NCBI GenBank assembly: GCA_036971475.1
Contig: JBAIZL010000004.1
Span: 64,353,753-64,417,752, forward strand
Origin: Prosapia bicincta
Taxonomy: Eukaryota; Arthropoda; Insecta; Hemiptera; Cercopidae
Length of the DNA: 64,000 nt
Reading direction: 5' to 3'
The number at the start of each line of letters is the position of its first letter. The stretch's first letter is position 1. The translations under genes were made by a program, and so were the position numbers. The notes below the pieces were generated by a model, which saw only the letters and a list, made by a program, of their open reading frames with translations, ran no database searches and was not told where the DNA came from. This document shows, piece after piece, positions 38,529 through 47,969 of this stretch.

Positions 38529-38828
38529 CTAGTGGAACGTACGTTTAATAATATGGACGTTGATACTGGCTGGTTGGGCGTTTGACGGTACCCACGTGTA
38601 ATTTCCTGAATCGGCTGATCTTGCCTTTCGGAATAGTCAGTTTACTAAACTACCTGTCTTGTACAACTTGTATACCTCTGGCTGTGTCGTAGTTAATCAT
38701 CCTGTTTTCCTGATACCAGAAGATGTACGATGGAGGCTCCGTACTTCTCCGCAACAAACATTTAAGTTTCAATGTACTTCCACTCTGCACTAACTTGTCT
38801 GCGTCCCCAAGTATCTCGGCTGTTGCTT
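38529..38828 (-). pseudogene. Decayed DPR-type second immunoglobulin domain exon
   Basis: On the minus strand an intron-like acceptor (pyrimidine-rich tract ending TTTTCAG, AG at 38,829-38,830) precedes an exon reading ATAEILGDADKLVQSGSTLK, then the first Ig cysteine (codon 38,758-38,760), PPSYIFW and INYDTARG. This closely resembles the second Ig domain of arthropod DPR cell-surface proteins, which act in neuronal recognition with DIP partners. After VVQDR the frame hits TAG (38,650-38,652). Then TIPK and, one base out of phase (38,621-38,630), ARSADSGNYTWVPSNAQPAS continue the domain. Its second Ig cysteine is replaced by Trp (38,592-38,594). A GT at 38,652-38,653 after CAG could be a donor, but homologous domain sequence carries on past it. 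I read this as a pseudogene or dead duplicated exon. A true exon with sequence errors is possible. No other DPR exons were found. Confidence 0.8.
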
Positions 38829-38829
38829 C

Positions 38830-40990
38830 TGAAAAGTTAAAAAATAAATGATTGTCACAGTAGTTAACATTTGAAATGAAGTAAAATATTACCATTATTA
38901 GTTTAACTGCATTACATCCATTGCCGTATGCCAATGGATTCAGCTTTCAGCGAAGGAAGTACTAAGGACTTATATTCCACGAACAATTTCGTCAGGCAGA
39001 GACACGAAACCGTTGGGAAAAAACTTATTAAAGGCTCAAATTATGAATTAATCAGTGTACCTTATGGTTAATACTAGTGCCCTCTCTATCCCGCTTTATA
39101 GCAGAGAGTTTCAACAACGTCATCACATTATTACTCGAAAAGAAACTACTCACTAGTTATAAGTCAGAACACCAACTCTCTCTAGACTCAATGACTTTTC
39201 GGTATGTAGAAAATGAATTCTTTTTAAATTTGAACATAATCATACTTATTTTTATAAAATATAATACCTTTTTTCAAACCTTTTTAGGGTAACTTATTAC
39301 GACTTCTTATCACCCTAATTTCGTTATTTCGATTCACAACCTTATTATAGCAATTACCAAAAAAAAAAAAAATGTCACTGATTTTTTTGTTCCTCAGCTA
39401 TAATTTTAACATACATAGCTAAAGACATCTCATCAAATTGTTGGCCCGCTAGAAAATATTTTTGCATTATATGATGAGATGTTCAGAATGACGTGATCAA
39501 ACTTTACACAATAACGAAATGATTGATTTGTATTTATTCTGTGCGTAAGTATTTGTCTTAGTGAATAGGTTATTATTAATTTCAGTAAATGTGAATTAAC
39601 TAACAATAAGTATTCTCAGCATATACTTTTTAAATCTATATATGTTTTATTGGAATATCTTCTTCTAAATATTACATTTCTTTAAGAGTCATGCTCTTGA
39701 AAATAATATAGAGTTAAATATAAGATTTGCAGCAGTTTGTGATTTCATAATGAGGCACCTGATAGATTTTTTTAAAATATTCTAAAAGGGTTTTTGGTAT
39801 TTCACTACATTTTGTCCATTTATAAATTCCTAAACAGTAATGAAACAAATTACTTTGCATATAAAAGCAATAGTTAATGGATTTTTTCCAAAGGTAAATA
39901 TCAATATAAAATTTATAAGGAAACGGTCATAATTGGTTTGTGCTTGCCTTACTGATTGTATTGAATAATAAAATATGGACTATAAAGCTATTTTAGGTGA
40001 TTCTTGAGACGCAAAGCTCCATAAATTAGTCATTCTAAGAAAAAAAAATGAAAGAAAATCAATGAATAAAGTAGAGATTATCTTTAAAAGTCTTTTCAAA
40101 ATAAATTGGCCAAATAGATTTGTCATACCTTATATTGTTACAATCACGGATTTGTTGCGCTAGTCAATCAGAACATGCTTTGCTAAATACAATTACATCC
40201 TTCTCTATAGTCTATCACTATATTTAAAAAAAACATTTATAAAAGGGACATTCAAATTTTGTGCGATAACGTGAAATCTATCAAAATAACGGCAACTGCT
40301 TCATTACGAATTTTAGTACCAAAAAAGTACAGTACCTTAATAATTATGGGTATCACTGAAATAGCACCTAAAGGTGAAATAGGGAAGACAGCAATGACGG
40401 GTTAAGGGCACTTTTTCCGAAAGAAAGGTAAGCGGTGCATAAGAAAAGTTTAGAATTAAATGAGCATCTTAAGAGTGTATGAGAGTTATGCTTTTAATGC
40501 AGACGCGGCTATGGTATGACAGCCAAATCTTAGTAATTTTGGGTATGGATAGCGTTGTAAAGGTCTGGTTATTAAACGGCTATTCCTCTGATTATGTGGC
40601 CAGCTTCAGTTATCATGGATACACCCATTCATAAAGCTTTTAGCCATTCGGCTTGTTTGCGACTAGAATAAGAAATCTACCTAGCGTCTTAAAGACGATG
40701 ACTGTTCGTCATTTTCCTCTTTGAATAATAATGACAAAACGTGTCGTCATCTATACCCAGCGATTCCAAAAACATCTTATATGAGTCATATATAGAGACG
40801 AGAGAAACTTTTTTACCTCCCTATGCCACTTAATTTAGGTGAGAGTGTGATGGCCATAACAGGGATGAGAAATAAGCGGTGATGATTCCGGAAATGTTAA
40901 AGGCCCATGTTTAAGTGGTCCAGCCTATATCGAAGGAAAAGGATTTATTAAAGAAACCTACAGATACGTAGGTTACTTGTCAATAAGGAT
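38830..40990. other. AT-rich DNA, no gene seen
   Basis: Presumed intron or intergenic sequence upstream (minus-strand sense) of the DPR exon. No further Ig exon was recognised. Base composition becomes richer in G from about 40,860, where LINE-derived sequence seems to begin. Confidence 0.5.
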
Positions 40991-41409
40991 TCCGGAAGGT
41001 TTATAAATAAGCAGAACCGGACCAGGGCAATGATTCAAAGGAGAGGAATTATCCCTCCTCGTCGTTCAACCGGTTGGGTGTGGTAGAAATAACTGCTCTG
41101 ACTGGGGACTGGGGTAGTTGGGAGTGAAGTCCTCACAATGCTTATCTCACCTCCCAGGTGAACCAAGGGCAATGTTGCTGTGAAGTAGGGAAACTACCCT
41201 AACGATACAGTTGTAACCAAAGGGAGTAAAGCAGGCGGTTCGCTCCATGAACAACAGTTAATATCGTCCTGAACTTGGGGTGGGCTTCAAGGTCAGTGAC
41301 TGAATACCCAATCCAAGGTGGAAGGCATCGTGCCGATAGATGAATGGCTGCAGGGTATAAAATGTAGTCGCAAACGATCCCCTTGAGGAACCAGACAAAA
41401 CCTCATTGT

Positions 41410-42555
41410 ATGTTGTCTTGCCAGTTCAGTGGGGGCTCTGCTCTGGTTGACCATTCTTTCCCCCATACTCGTGGGAATCTAATGGATCATACAGACACAA
41501 AAACTGATGTTGAGACTGTACAGACAGCGGGAGCCAATGAGACGGCAAATCGTGAGTCTATAGCAGATGTGTCAACGGCAACCACCATTGGGGGTGCGGT
41601 GGTGGCTACCAAGCTGCCGACTGCAGAAACCAGTGAAATGGCTGTAGAGTTGAGCACGCTTTCTCTACGGAGAAAGCGTATGAGTGGAGCGGCCCAAAGG
41701 CGGCTCCGAAGATATCAGGCGAGATCAGCGGGAGGGCCAATAATCCGGAGTACAAAAAGAAGGGGAGGCCAAAACCGAGCCGAGCTTGTTAACGTCCAGG
41801 ACTTGGATGTTGTGAGGGGTGAGGTGCAACAGGTGGGAAGCAATCAACCAAGAGCACCAAACCCCAGCACGTCCAAAAGGCCTAGGAGTTCGACTTCCAA
41901 TCCCTCTCCAGTGGAGGGAGGAAAGAAGAAATCGAAGCTGGGACAAGGGGAGGATGCTGCAGGGTCTTCGGGCACATACGGCGATATCCTTCGGCAATAG
42001 CTAGCCATTTTCCCAGTCAGTTACCTAGAGAGTCAACTCTCGGAAGAGATGGCGTTGGAGCTGGAAGAGCTGTTCTTCTCAGAACCGCTGTCCTCTGAGA
42101 CGGAGAGTGGGGACAGAGGATTTAGGACAGCATTCTTGGAGAAGGGGGCTCTAAACGTTGTATGCTCCTCACGGGAGAGCCTGGAGTGGGTCCTTCGGGT
42201 CCTGCCCAGCTTCACCCTGAGGGGGGGGGGTGTAAAGTTGAGAGTAGGACCACCTAACGAGATCTTTTGCATTGCAAAAGTTTCAATGTGGGTGCCCAAA
42301 CCCTACAACACCAAGGAGCCGGAAGAGATCCTGGTGGTCAAAACCCAGAACTCTAGGGTAGTTCAGGATACTTAGAAGATGATTGTCAGGAAAAGGTAGG
42401 TTGCAGGTCTTACCCGTATCCTGTATATAGGAGAGAGCTCATTCAAGACACTGCGGAATAACAACCTGAGGGTGAATGTGGGAATGAGAAAGGCCACGTT
42501 CAATGTGCTCTCTAGTCCTGGAGCTGCTTTGCGGACCCAGGCAACTGCTAAGTAA
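41410..42555 (+). pseudogene. LINE ORF1 with DUF4780-like region
   Basis: One reading frame runs from ATG 41,410 to TAA 42,553-42,555 and is interrupted by three in-frame TAG codons (41,998-42,000, 42,373-42,375, 42,397-42,399). The N-terminal half is low-complexity, Ser/Arg/Pro/Lys-rich and basic, as in nucleic-acid-binding ORF1 proteins. The C-terminal half has ALNVVCSSRESLEWVLRVL, VSMWVPKPYNTKEPEEILV, then QNSR and LYIGESSFKTLRNNNLRVNV. This matches the pattern I know as DUF4780, found in retrotransposon ORF1 proteins. In that pattern a Trp follows the QN motif where the second TAG stands, which suggests TGG to TAG. No CCHC knuckles are seen. Confidence 0.7.
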
Positions 42556-42563
42556 GCAGAACA

Positions 42564-43073
42564 ATGATCAAATTTCTTCAAGTGAACCTACAGCACAGCA
42601 GAGCAGCTAGTGCCGTCGTGTGTAGGATGCTGGACAGGGGAGGGGTGGACTTGTTGCTCATCCTGGAGCCATGGATGTCTGGAGGACGCACATGCGGACT
42701 GACGACATCTGGAGGTAATTTGTTGCGTGCTAAGAACTCCTGTGTTCCCAGGACGTGTACCCTGGCCAGGAGGGGTTTGAGTGCTTTTGTACTAACAGAA
42801 TTCTGCTGCAGGGACTTGATAGCAGTGATGGTGGAGCTGCGGGCGGAGTGGATTTTGATGAGGCTGAACTTAGGCCACGGCATACCTTCAATTTGACTAC
42901 GAGGTTTCTCTACCGGCACAAGAGCTGAGGAGGCTGGTAGAGCACTGCGGGGCTGTGGATGAGGAGTTGCTGGTGGGGATAGATGTTAACTCCCATCAAA
43001 CTTCGTTTGGAAGTACAGGTAGCAACACTAGAGGTGAGGAACTTTTAGCTTATCTTAGCTCTAAGAATCTACT
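42564..43073 (+). pseudogene. LINE ORF2 endonuclease, 5' part
   Basis: ATG 42,564 opens an APE-type endonuclease: FLQVNLQHSRAASAVV, then VDLLLILEPWMSGGR, the Asn and Glu motifs of this fold. The frame breaks near 42,890. In the next frame LVGIDVNSHQTSFGS supplies the D-x-N-x-H motif and NTRGEELLAYLSSKNLL leads to the PLE insertion point at 43,073. The domain resumes after the PLE at 47,035. Confidence 0.82.
43063..43073. repeat. PLE target-site duplication, left
   Basis: AAGAATCTACT, repeated at 47,024-47,034. LINE codons for SKNLL run into it on the left and out of it on the right, so removing the insert restores the order of the endonuclease. Confidence 0.9.
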
Positions 43074-43151
43074 ATTTAATAGGAATATACTGTGGTTGAA
43101 TTTAATAATAAATACACACAAACCTCTTAACCACAAACTTTCTTTAATTTA

Positions 43152-43194
43152 CCCTAATGTACATTTCAGTTACAAAGTAACCATCCTCAGAGGG
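43152..43194 (-). ncRNA. Hammerhead-ribozyme-like motif, copy 1
   Basis: Reverse complement of the motif described for 46,932-46,974, in the terminal repeat of the inverted PLE copy. The CUGANGA box is at 43,184-43,190 (minus). Confidence 0.6.
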
Positions 43195-43430
43195 ATAACA
43201 TACAAAGACTGATTAACGCTAGAAAAAAACCTTATTTATAATCTACAGAACTAGTCACTCCCACTCCGACCGCCGCGGCCCCACCTGTTAAACAAGGCGT
43301 AGCCACGCCCATCGAGTGAAAGCAAGATATCTAACGTCAACTTACTAAAATATAAATTACAATAAAAACATAATTAAAATTGTTTTTTGAAATTATAACC
43401 AACACAAAATTTAATATAAAAATCATAATC

Positions 43431-44189
43431 CTATTTAACAAATGAATATAAAATTGAATTAGGAATAGGACCTCTATCAGAATTTAATAAATTCTCTGGT
43501 TTATGTTTACTAATTTTTAAACTTTCAAAACTGTTTAATAACTTATTAGTTCTAACGTTCTTAATTAACTTGACATCATTAACATCTAGATTGTGATTGG
43601 TCTCTAAAATATGGGCAGCAATACTAGACTTATCAGACCTTTGGTATTTAATATCCCTAATATGTTCCTTAAATCTAGTTATTACTTTTCGTCTTGTCTG
43701 CCCAATATACATTTTATCACAATCCTTACAATTAACTTGGTAAATCCCTGATTTATCAAGTGTTTCTACTTTATCTTTTGCATTACCTAATAAATTTTTA
43801 AGGTTATTATGATTTTTATACGCAACTCTCAATTTAACATTCTTAAAAATTCCCTCCAACCCTTTGGTTAAAACTTTGTCAAAAGGTAAACTAATAAAAC
43901 GGCTTTCTTCTTTAGTTTCCAAAGGTAATGTTGTTAAATTCTTCCGAAAAATCCTAATCTTTTGCTTCCTAAGGATATTATCAATAATTTTACGTTCATA
44001 ACCATTAAATTCAGCTGTACTTTTAATATGTTCTAATTCAATATCAAAACGTCTTTTACTCAAAGGAATATTAATCAACCTATTAACTAAAGAATTGAAA
44101 GCTGCAAATTTGTGTTGGTTACAATGGTTAGATTCGTTTGGAATAAATCTATCATTGGATGTTGGCTTTCTATAAATATCAAAAACTAT
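43431..44189 (-). pseudogene. PLE C-terminal coding fragment, inverted copy
   Basis: About 252 codons from VFDIYRKPTSNDRF, through the linker, to a GIY-YIG endonuclease (GIYQVNCKDCDKMYIGQT). It continues to the natural-looking C-terminus ending ILYSFVK and stops at 43,431. An artificial N-terminus is read from the adjacent terminal repeat (44,288-44,190), so the 285-codon open frame is a fusion by juxtaposition. RT is absent because the copy is 5'-truncated at the position matching 45,938. It lacks the nonsense change found in the plus-strand copy and preserves a further 42 codons. Confidence 0.9.
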
Positions 44190-44232
44190 CCCTCTGAGGA
44201 TGGTTACTTTGTAACTGAAATGTACATTAGGG
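44190..44232 (+). ncRNA. Hammerhead-ribozyme-like motif, copy 2
   Basis: Same as 46,932-46,974, at the 5' end of the full-length PLE copy. The CTGAGGA box is at 44,194-44,200 and GAAA at 44,217-44,220. Being upstream of the ORF, it could process the 5' end of the element's transcript. Confidence 0.65.
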
Positions 44233-44319
44233 TAAATTAAAGAAAGTTTGTGGTTAAGAGGTTTTTGTGTATTTATTATTAAATTCAACCACAGTATATT
44301 CCTAATAAATAGTAACAGT

Positions 44320-46587
44320 ATGGCTTCTCGGTCTCAGGAATATAATAGATTCCAAAAGTTGAATTTGAGAGTCAAGTTTTTGTTAGAAGACATTAAATTT
44401 CTTAAAAAATGTAGAAAGTTTAGTGTGTTACCGAAATTTATTTCCGGAATTAATATTAAATTGAAGAATTCTAGAACTGATAAAGTTTTATTATTTGCCA
44501 AAAAGAAATGGTTAGATTTGGAGATTAAATTTTTGTATGGCAAATTAAGTAATACAGAACTTGAGTTGTATGATTTACATTTGAAATTAGGAAAAGAAAA
44601 TTATAATGATTGGGATGAATTTGGCAGAAAAGTTTATATTGTAAATGAACATAAACTTGAGAACAAGGTTAGGACATTAGATAGTAAATTTAGTGATTTA
44701 ACCAAAAAGGTGTCAGTTGGTTATAAAGGTTGTACTACCGTTGATCAGAATTCTAAGTTAATTAAAAACGAAACTGATATAGTTTTCTCCCAGAAGGAGT
44801 TGTGCATGCTAGGTAAAGGGTTAAAGTTTTCCGTTTCTAATAATATCAAAAATAACTTAGAAGAATTAGTGGCACACGTTGAAAGTGGTATATCCTCATT
44901 AAATGAAACTAGCAAGAACTATGTTAGGAAGGCTTGTAAAATCAAGATTGAAGAAAATTTGGATTTTCTAAGAAGAAAGAAGATGTCTACTGGATCCAAC
45001 CACGAGTTAAGTTTAATAAAACAGTTAAAAGGAAAAGATTGTTATTACCTCAAAGCTGACAAGAGTAACACTGTTGTTGTTTTGAAAAAGGAAGATTATA
45101 TTAATAGTTTTAAAAATTTGTTAGAAACGGGACCTTATGATAAATTGTCAAAAAATCCGTTAAATAAATTTGTTAAAGAAACAGTAAACGTTATAAAGGA
45201 ATGTAATTTAGTCATTTCAAAGAAAGATGTTTTTAAATTTCATGTTTCTAATCCTGTTTTACCTAGGTTGTACTGTCTCCCAAAAATACATAAAGTAGGC
45301 GATGCCGTGAGGCCAATTGTGTCGGGAATTGATTCACCAACCTATATGTTATCTAAATGGTTAGTTAAAGAATTCAGTTTTTTTAAATGTAAGTTGGCAT
45401 CATTTTCGGTTAAGAATACACTTGATTTTGTAGAGAAGGTTAAGAATATTAGATTAACAGATGAAGAAATTTTAGTTTCTTTTGATGTTTGTTCTCTGTT
45501 TCCAAGTATTCCGGTAACGGAAACTTTAAATTTATTAAAAGAGTTTTTAATTGAAAATGATGTCGATATTGAGAGAGTTGACCAATATGTAAAATTAACT
45601 AATTGTTGTATGAATAATAATTATTTTCAATTTAATAATAATTTTTATAAACAAAAAGATGGTACAACAATGGGAAACAGCCTATCACCTTTTTTAGCAG
45701 AACTCTTTATGAGTCATTTTGAGTTAGGATTGAAAAAGAGACTTAAATATTTTCCTCGTGTCTGGATAAGATACGTTGATGATATTTTCGCTATATTTAA
45801 TATTAAAGAATTTCAAATAGATCCATTTCTAAGGATCATCAATGATCAACATCCTAATATTATATTTACCTATGAAATTGAAAGAGATAAACGTTTACCG
45901 TTTCTTGATGTTTATTTTATTAGAAATAGAGATAAAATAGTTTTTGATATTTATAGAAAGCCAACATCCAATGATAGATTTATTCCAAACGAATCTAACC
46001 ATTGTAACCAACACAAATTTGCAGCTTTCAATTCTTTAGTTAATAGGTTGATTAATATTCCTTTGAGTAAAAGACGTTTTGATATTGAATTAGAACATAT
46101 TAAAAGTACAGCTGAATTTAATGGTTATGAACGTAAAATTATTGATAATATCCTTAGGAAGCAAAAGATTAGGATTTTTCGGAAGAATTTAACAACATTA
46201 CCTTTGGAAACTAAAGAAGAAAGCCGTTTTATTAGTTTACCTTTTGACAAAGTTTTAACCAAAGGGTTGGAGGGAATTTTTAAGAATGTTAAATTGAGAG
46301 TTGCGTATAAAAATCATAATAACCTTAAAAATTTATTAGGTAATGCAAAAGATAAAGTAGAAACACTTGATAAATCAGGGATTTACCAAGTTAATTGTAA
46401 GGATTGTGATAAAATGTATATTGGGCAGACAAGACGAAAAGTAATAACTAGATTTAAGGAACATATTAGGGATATTAAATACCAAAGGTCTGATAAGTCT
46501 AGTATTGCTGCCCATATTTTAGAGACCAATCACAATCTAGATGTTAATGATGTCAAGTTAATTAAGAACGTTAGAACTAATAAGTAA
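44320..46587 (+). CDS. PLE reverse transcriptase-GIY-YIG endonuclease, truncated by a stop
   Basis: 755 codons from ATG 44,320 (MASRSQEY). The frame is open further back to 44,248, but only through terminal-repeat sequence. The N-terminal 300 residues are the basic PLE-specific region with KLSKNPLNKF and LPRLYCLPKIHKVGDAVRPI. RT motifs are SFDVCSLFPSIPV (catalytic D389), DGTTMGNSLSPFLAELF, RYVDDIFAIF (YVDD at 485-488) and RLPFLDVYF. A linker leads to the GIY-YIG nuclease with GIY at 687-689, YIG at 700-702, a Cys pair, RRKVITRFKEH and SIAAHILETNH. TAA at 46,585-46,587 follows VRTNK. The inverted copy has TTA at the corresponding codon and continues 42 residues, so the stop is a point mutation. 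Whether the shorter protein works is unknown; all recognisable catalytic motifs are retained. Confidence 0.93.
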   Translation: MASRSQEYNRFQKLNLRVKFLLEDIKFLKKCRKFSVLPKFISGINIKLKNSRTDKVLLFAKKKWLDLEIKFLYGKLSNTELELYDLHLKLGKENYNDWDEFGRKVYIVNEHKLENKVRTLDSKFSDLTKKVSVGYKGCTTVDQNSKLIKNETDIVFSQKELCMLGKGLKFSVSNNIKNNLEELVAHVESGISSLNETSKNYVRKACKIKIEENLDFLRRKKMSTGSNHELSLIKQLKGKDCYYLKADKSNTVVVLKKEDYINSFKNLLETGPYDKLSKNPLNKFVKETVNVIKECNLVISKKDVFKFHVSNPVLPRLYCLPKIHKVGDAVRPIVSGIDSPTYMLSKWLVKEFSFFKCKLASFSVKNTLDFVEKVKNIRLTDEEILVSFDVCSLFPSIPVTETLNLLKEFLIENDVDIERVDQYVKLTNCCMNNNYFQFNNNFYKQKDGTTMGNSLSPFLAELFMSHFELGLKKRLKYFPRVWIRYVDDIFAIFNIKEFQIDPFLRIINDQHPNIIFTYEIERDKRLPFLDVYFIRNRDKIVFDIYRKPTSNDRFIPNESNHCNQHKFAAFNSLVNRLINIPLSKRRFDIELEHIKSTAEFNGYERKIIDNILRKQKIRIFRKNLTTLPLETKEESRFISLPFDKVLTKGLEGIFKNVKLRVAYKNHNNLKNLLGNAKDKVETLDKSGIYQVNCKDCDKMYIGQTRRKVITRFKEHIRDIKYQRSDKSSIAAHILETNHNLDVNDVKLIKNVRTNK

Positions 46588-46695
46588 TTAAACAGTTTTG
46601 AAAGTTTAAAAATTAGTAAACATAAACCAGAGAATTTATTAAATTCTGATAGAGGTCCTATTCCTAATTCAATTTTATATTCATTTGTTAAATAG
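46588..46695 (+). pseudogene. PLE C-terminal tail after the stop
   Basis: The frame continues with codons matching the inverted copy's last 40 residues (NSFESLKISKHKPENLL, then a GPIPNSILYSFVK end) and stops at TAG 46,693-46,695. Confidence 0.85.
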
Positions 46696-46931
46696 GATTA
46701 TGATTTTTATATTAAATTTTGTGTTGGTTATAATTTCAAAAAACAATTTTAATTATGTTTTTATTGTAATTTATATTTTAGTAAGTTGACGTTAGATATC
46801 TTGCTTTCACTCGATGGGCGTGGCTACGCCTTGTTTAACAAGTGGGGCCGCGGCGGTCGGAGTGGGAGTGACTAGTTCTGTAGATTATAAATAAGGGTTT
46901 TTTCTAGCGTTAATCAGTCTTTGTATGTTAT

Positions 46932-46974
46932 CCCTCTGAGGATGGTTACTTTGTAACTGAAATGTACATTAGGG
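46932..46974 (+). ncRNA. Hammerhead-ribozyme-like motif, copy 3
   Basis: Stem I CCCT (46,932-46,935)/AGGG (46,971-46,974) flanks a hammerhead core: CTGAGGA (46,936-46,942, CUGANGA), a GGTTAC-TTT-GTAACT hairpin as stem II, then GAAA (46,959-46,962). The palindrome ATGTACAT forms a loopless stem III. The last stem III U is followed by U as the predicted cleavage-site base, just before AGGG. One extra U lies between CUGANGA and stem II. Hammerheads with tiny stem III in PLE terminal repeats are known and thought to act as dimers. Activity is not shown by sequence alone. Confidence 0.65.
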
Positions 46975-47023
46975 TAAATTAAAGAAAGTTTGTGGTTAAG
47001 AGGTTTTTGTGTATTTATTATCA

Positions 47024-47034
47024 AAGAATCTACT
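47024..47034. repeat. PLE target-site duplication, right
   Basis: AAGAATCTACT, exact copy of 43,063-43,073. Confidence 0.9.
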
Positions 47035-47320
47035 AGGTCTAAATCAGGGGGAAGAGCCGACGTTTGTCACTAGGGCCAGACTGGAGGTCCTGGACATTAC
47101 GGTGGCATCGAACCAGATGGCTAGGTATGTACTAAACTGGCATATGTCGGATGAACCGTCTTCTTCTGACCATAGACATATTAGGTATGATATCTCCCTC
47201 AATCCAGCCATGCTTCGGCCAACCAGTGATCCAAGAAAAACAGACTGGGACTCCTACAGGAAGGACCTGGGTGTTCAGATTGAAGAGGCTGGATTGGAGT
47301 ATGGTGGGAGGGGAGAGTAA
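47024..47320 (+). pseudogene. LINE ORF2 endonuclease, 3' part
   Basis: Resumes as SKNLLGLNQGEEPTF and continues with LDITVASNQMARYVLNW and SSSDHRHIRYDI. The D-x-T and S-D-H motifs are the closing catalytic motifs of the APE-type endonuclease. Stop near 47,320; the linker to RT (47,320-47,610) is frameshifted. Confidence 0.82.
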
Positions 47321-47613
47321 GACGACTCTGCCACATTGGTTGGCGAGGCTATAGTATAGTCCTTTACTGATAACTGCACCCTCTCAGTGAGAGGAGAAAA
47401 GTATGGGATCCGTCATGGTGGTTCAAGAAGCAAGCAAAACTTTGGAAGACCACCAGGAGCGTCTTTAATAGAGCAAAAAAGAACTAAGAGTGGGACCAGT
47501 ATAGGAAAACACTAACTGAATACAATAGGGCAATTAGAGAAGCACGCAGGAATTCCTGGAAGGAGTTTTGTCAAGAGATTGACAAATCTCGGGATGGGGC
47601 ACGACTGCATAAA

Positions 47614-47960
47614 ATGCTCTCTAAGGACCCAATTAACCCGGTGGGGATGCTAAGAACCACATTGGAAAATATAAAAAAAACTGCAGGGGAAACTGTGGAA
47701 GAATTAATCAGAACACATTTCCCTTGCAACACTCTGAGGAAACTTGGGGGAGCAGACACTGAACCAGTTGCCAAACCCTCCTCAAGACGTGGTAAGAGGG
47801 AGGACTGGGAAGTGGCAAGGATAGTAACTCCACAAAGGATAAGATGGGCTATAGGCACATTTAAACCCTTCAAATATCCAGGTCCAGATGGGATCCATCC
47901 TGTGCTGCTGCAGCAGGGAATGGACATGCTGGTGCTGGTACTTGAAATTATACAGGCTAA
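47614..47960 (+). pseudogene. LINE ORF2 reverse transcriptase, N-terminal part
   Basis: The frame contains AIGTFKPFKYPGPDGIHPVL, the conserved start of non-LTR RT (motif 0-1 with the PGPDG turn), preceded by a linker. Coding similarity ends at about IIQA (47,958), where the hAT-derived sequence starts. The 138-codon frame then runs into foreign sequence until 48,030. Confidence 0.82.
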
Positions 47961-47969
47961 GCATTGCTC

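Larger units (their letters stand above)
43074..47023 (+). mobile_element. Penelope-like element with inverted truncated copy
   Basis: Inserted in the LINE endonuclease with an 11-bp target duplication. The left part (43,074 to about 44,189) is a 5'-truncated copy on the minus strand. The right part (about 44,188-47,023) is a nearly complete plus-strand copy. The two are joined head-to-head at the terminal-repeat sequence CCCTCTGAGG. The left arm is the reverse complement of about 45,938-47,018, over 99% identical by eye. A terminal repeat of roughly 100 bp occurs three times (minus near 43,084-43,195; plus near 44,188-44,300 and 46,928-47,020). This layout is well known for Penelope insertions. 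Near-identity of the arms means they come from one event or one source, quite recently. Confidence 0.92.

Noticed and set aside
41725..42919. Minus-strand open frames of 69-113 codons opposite LINE ORF1/ORF2
   Set aside because: They are antisense shadows of the GC-richer LINE coding sequence.
44190..44288. Extra N-terminal residues on the minus-strand 285-codon PLE frame, and on the plus-strand frame from 44,248
   Set aside because: Both are read through terminal-repeat DNA and end at a junction or before the better start; they are not protein domains.
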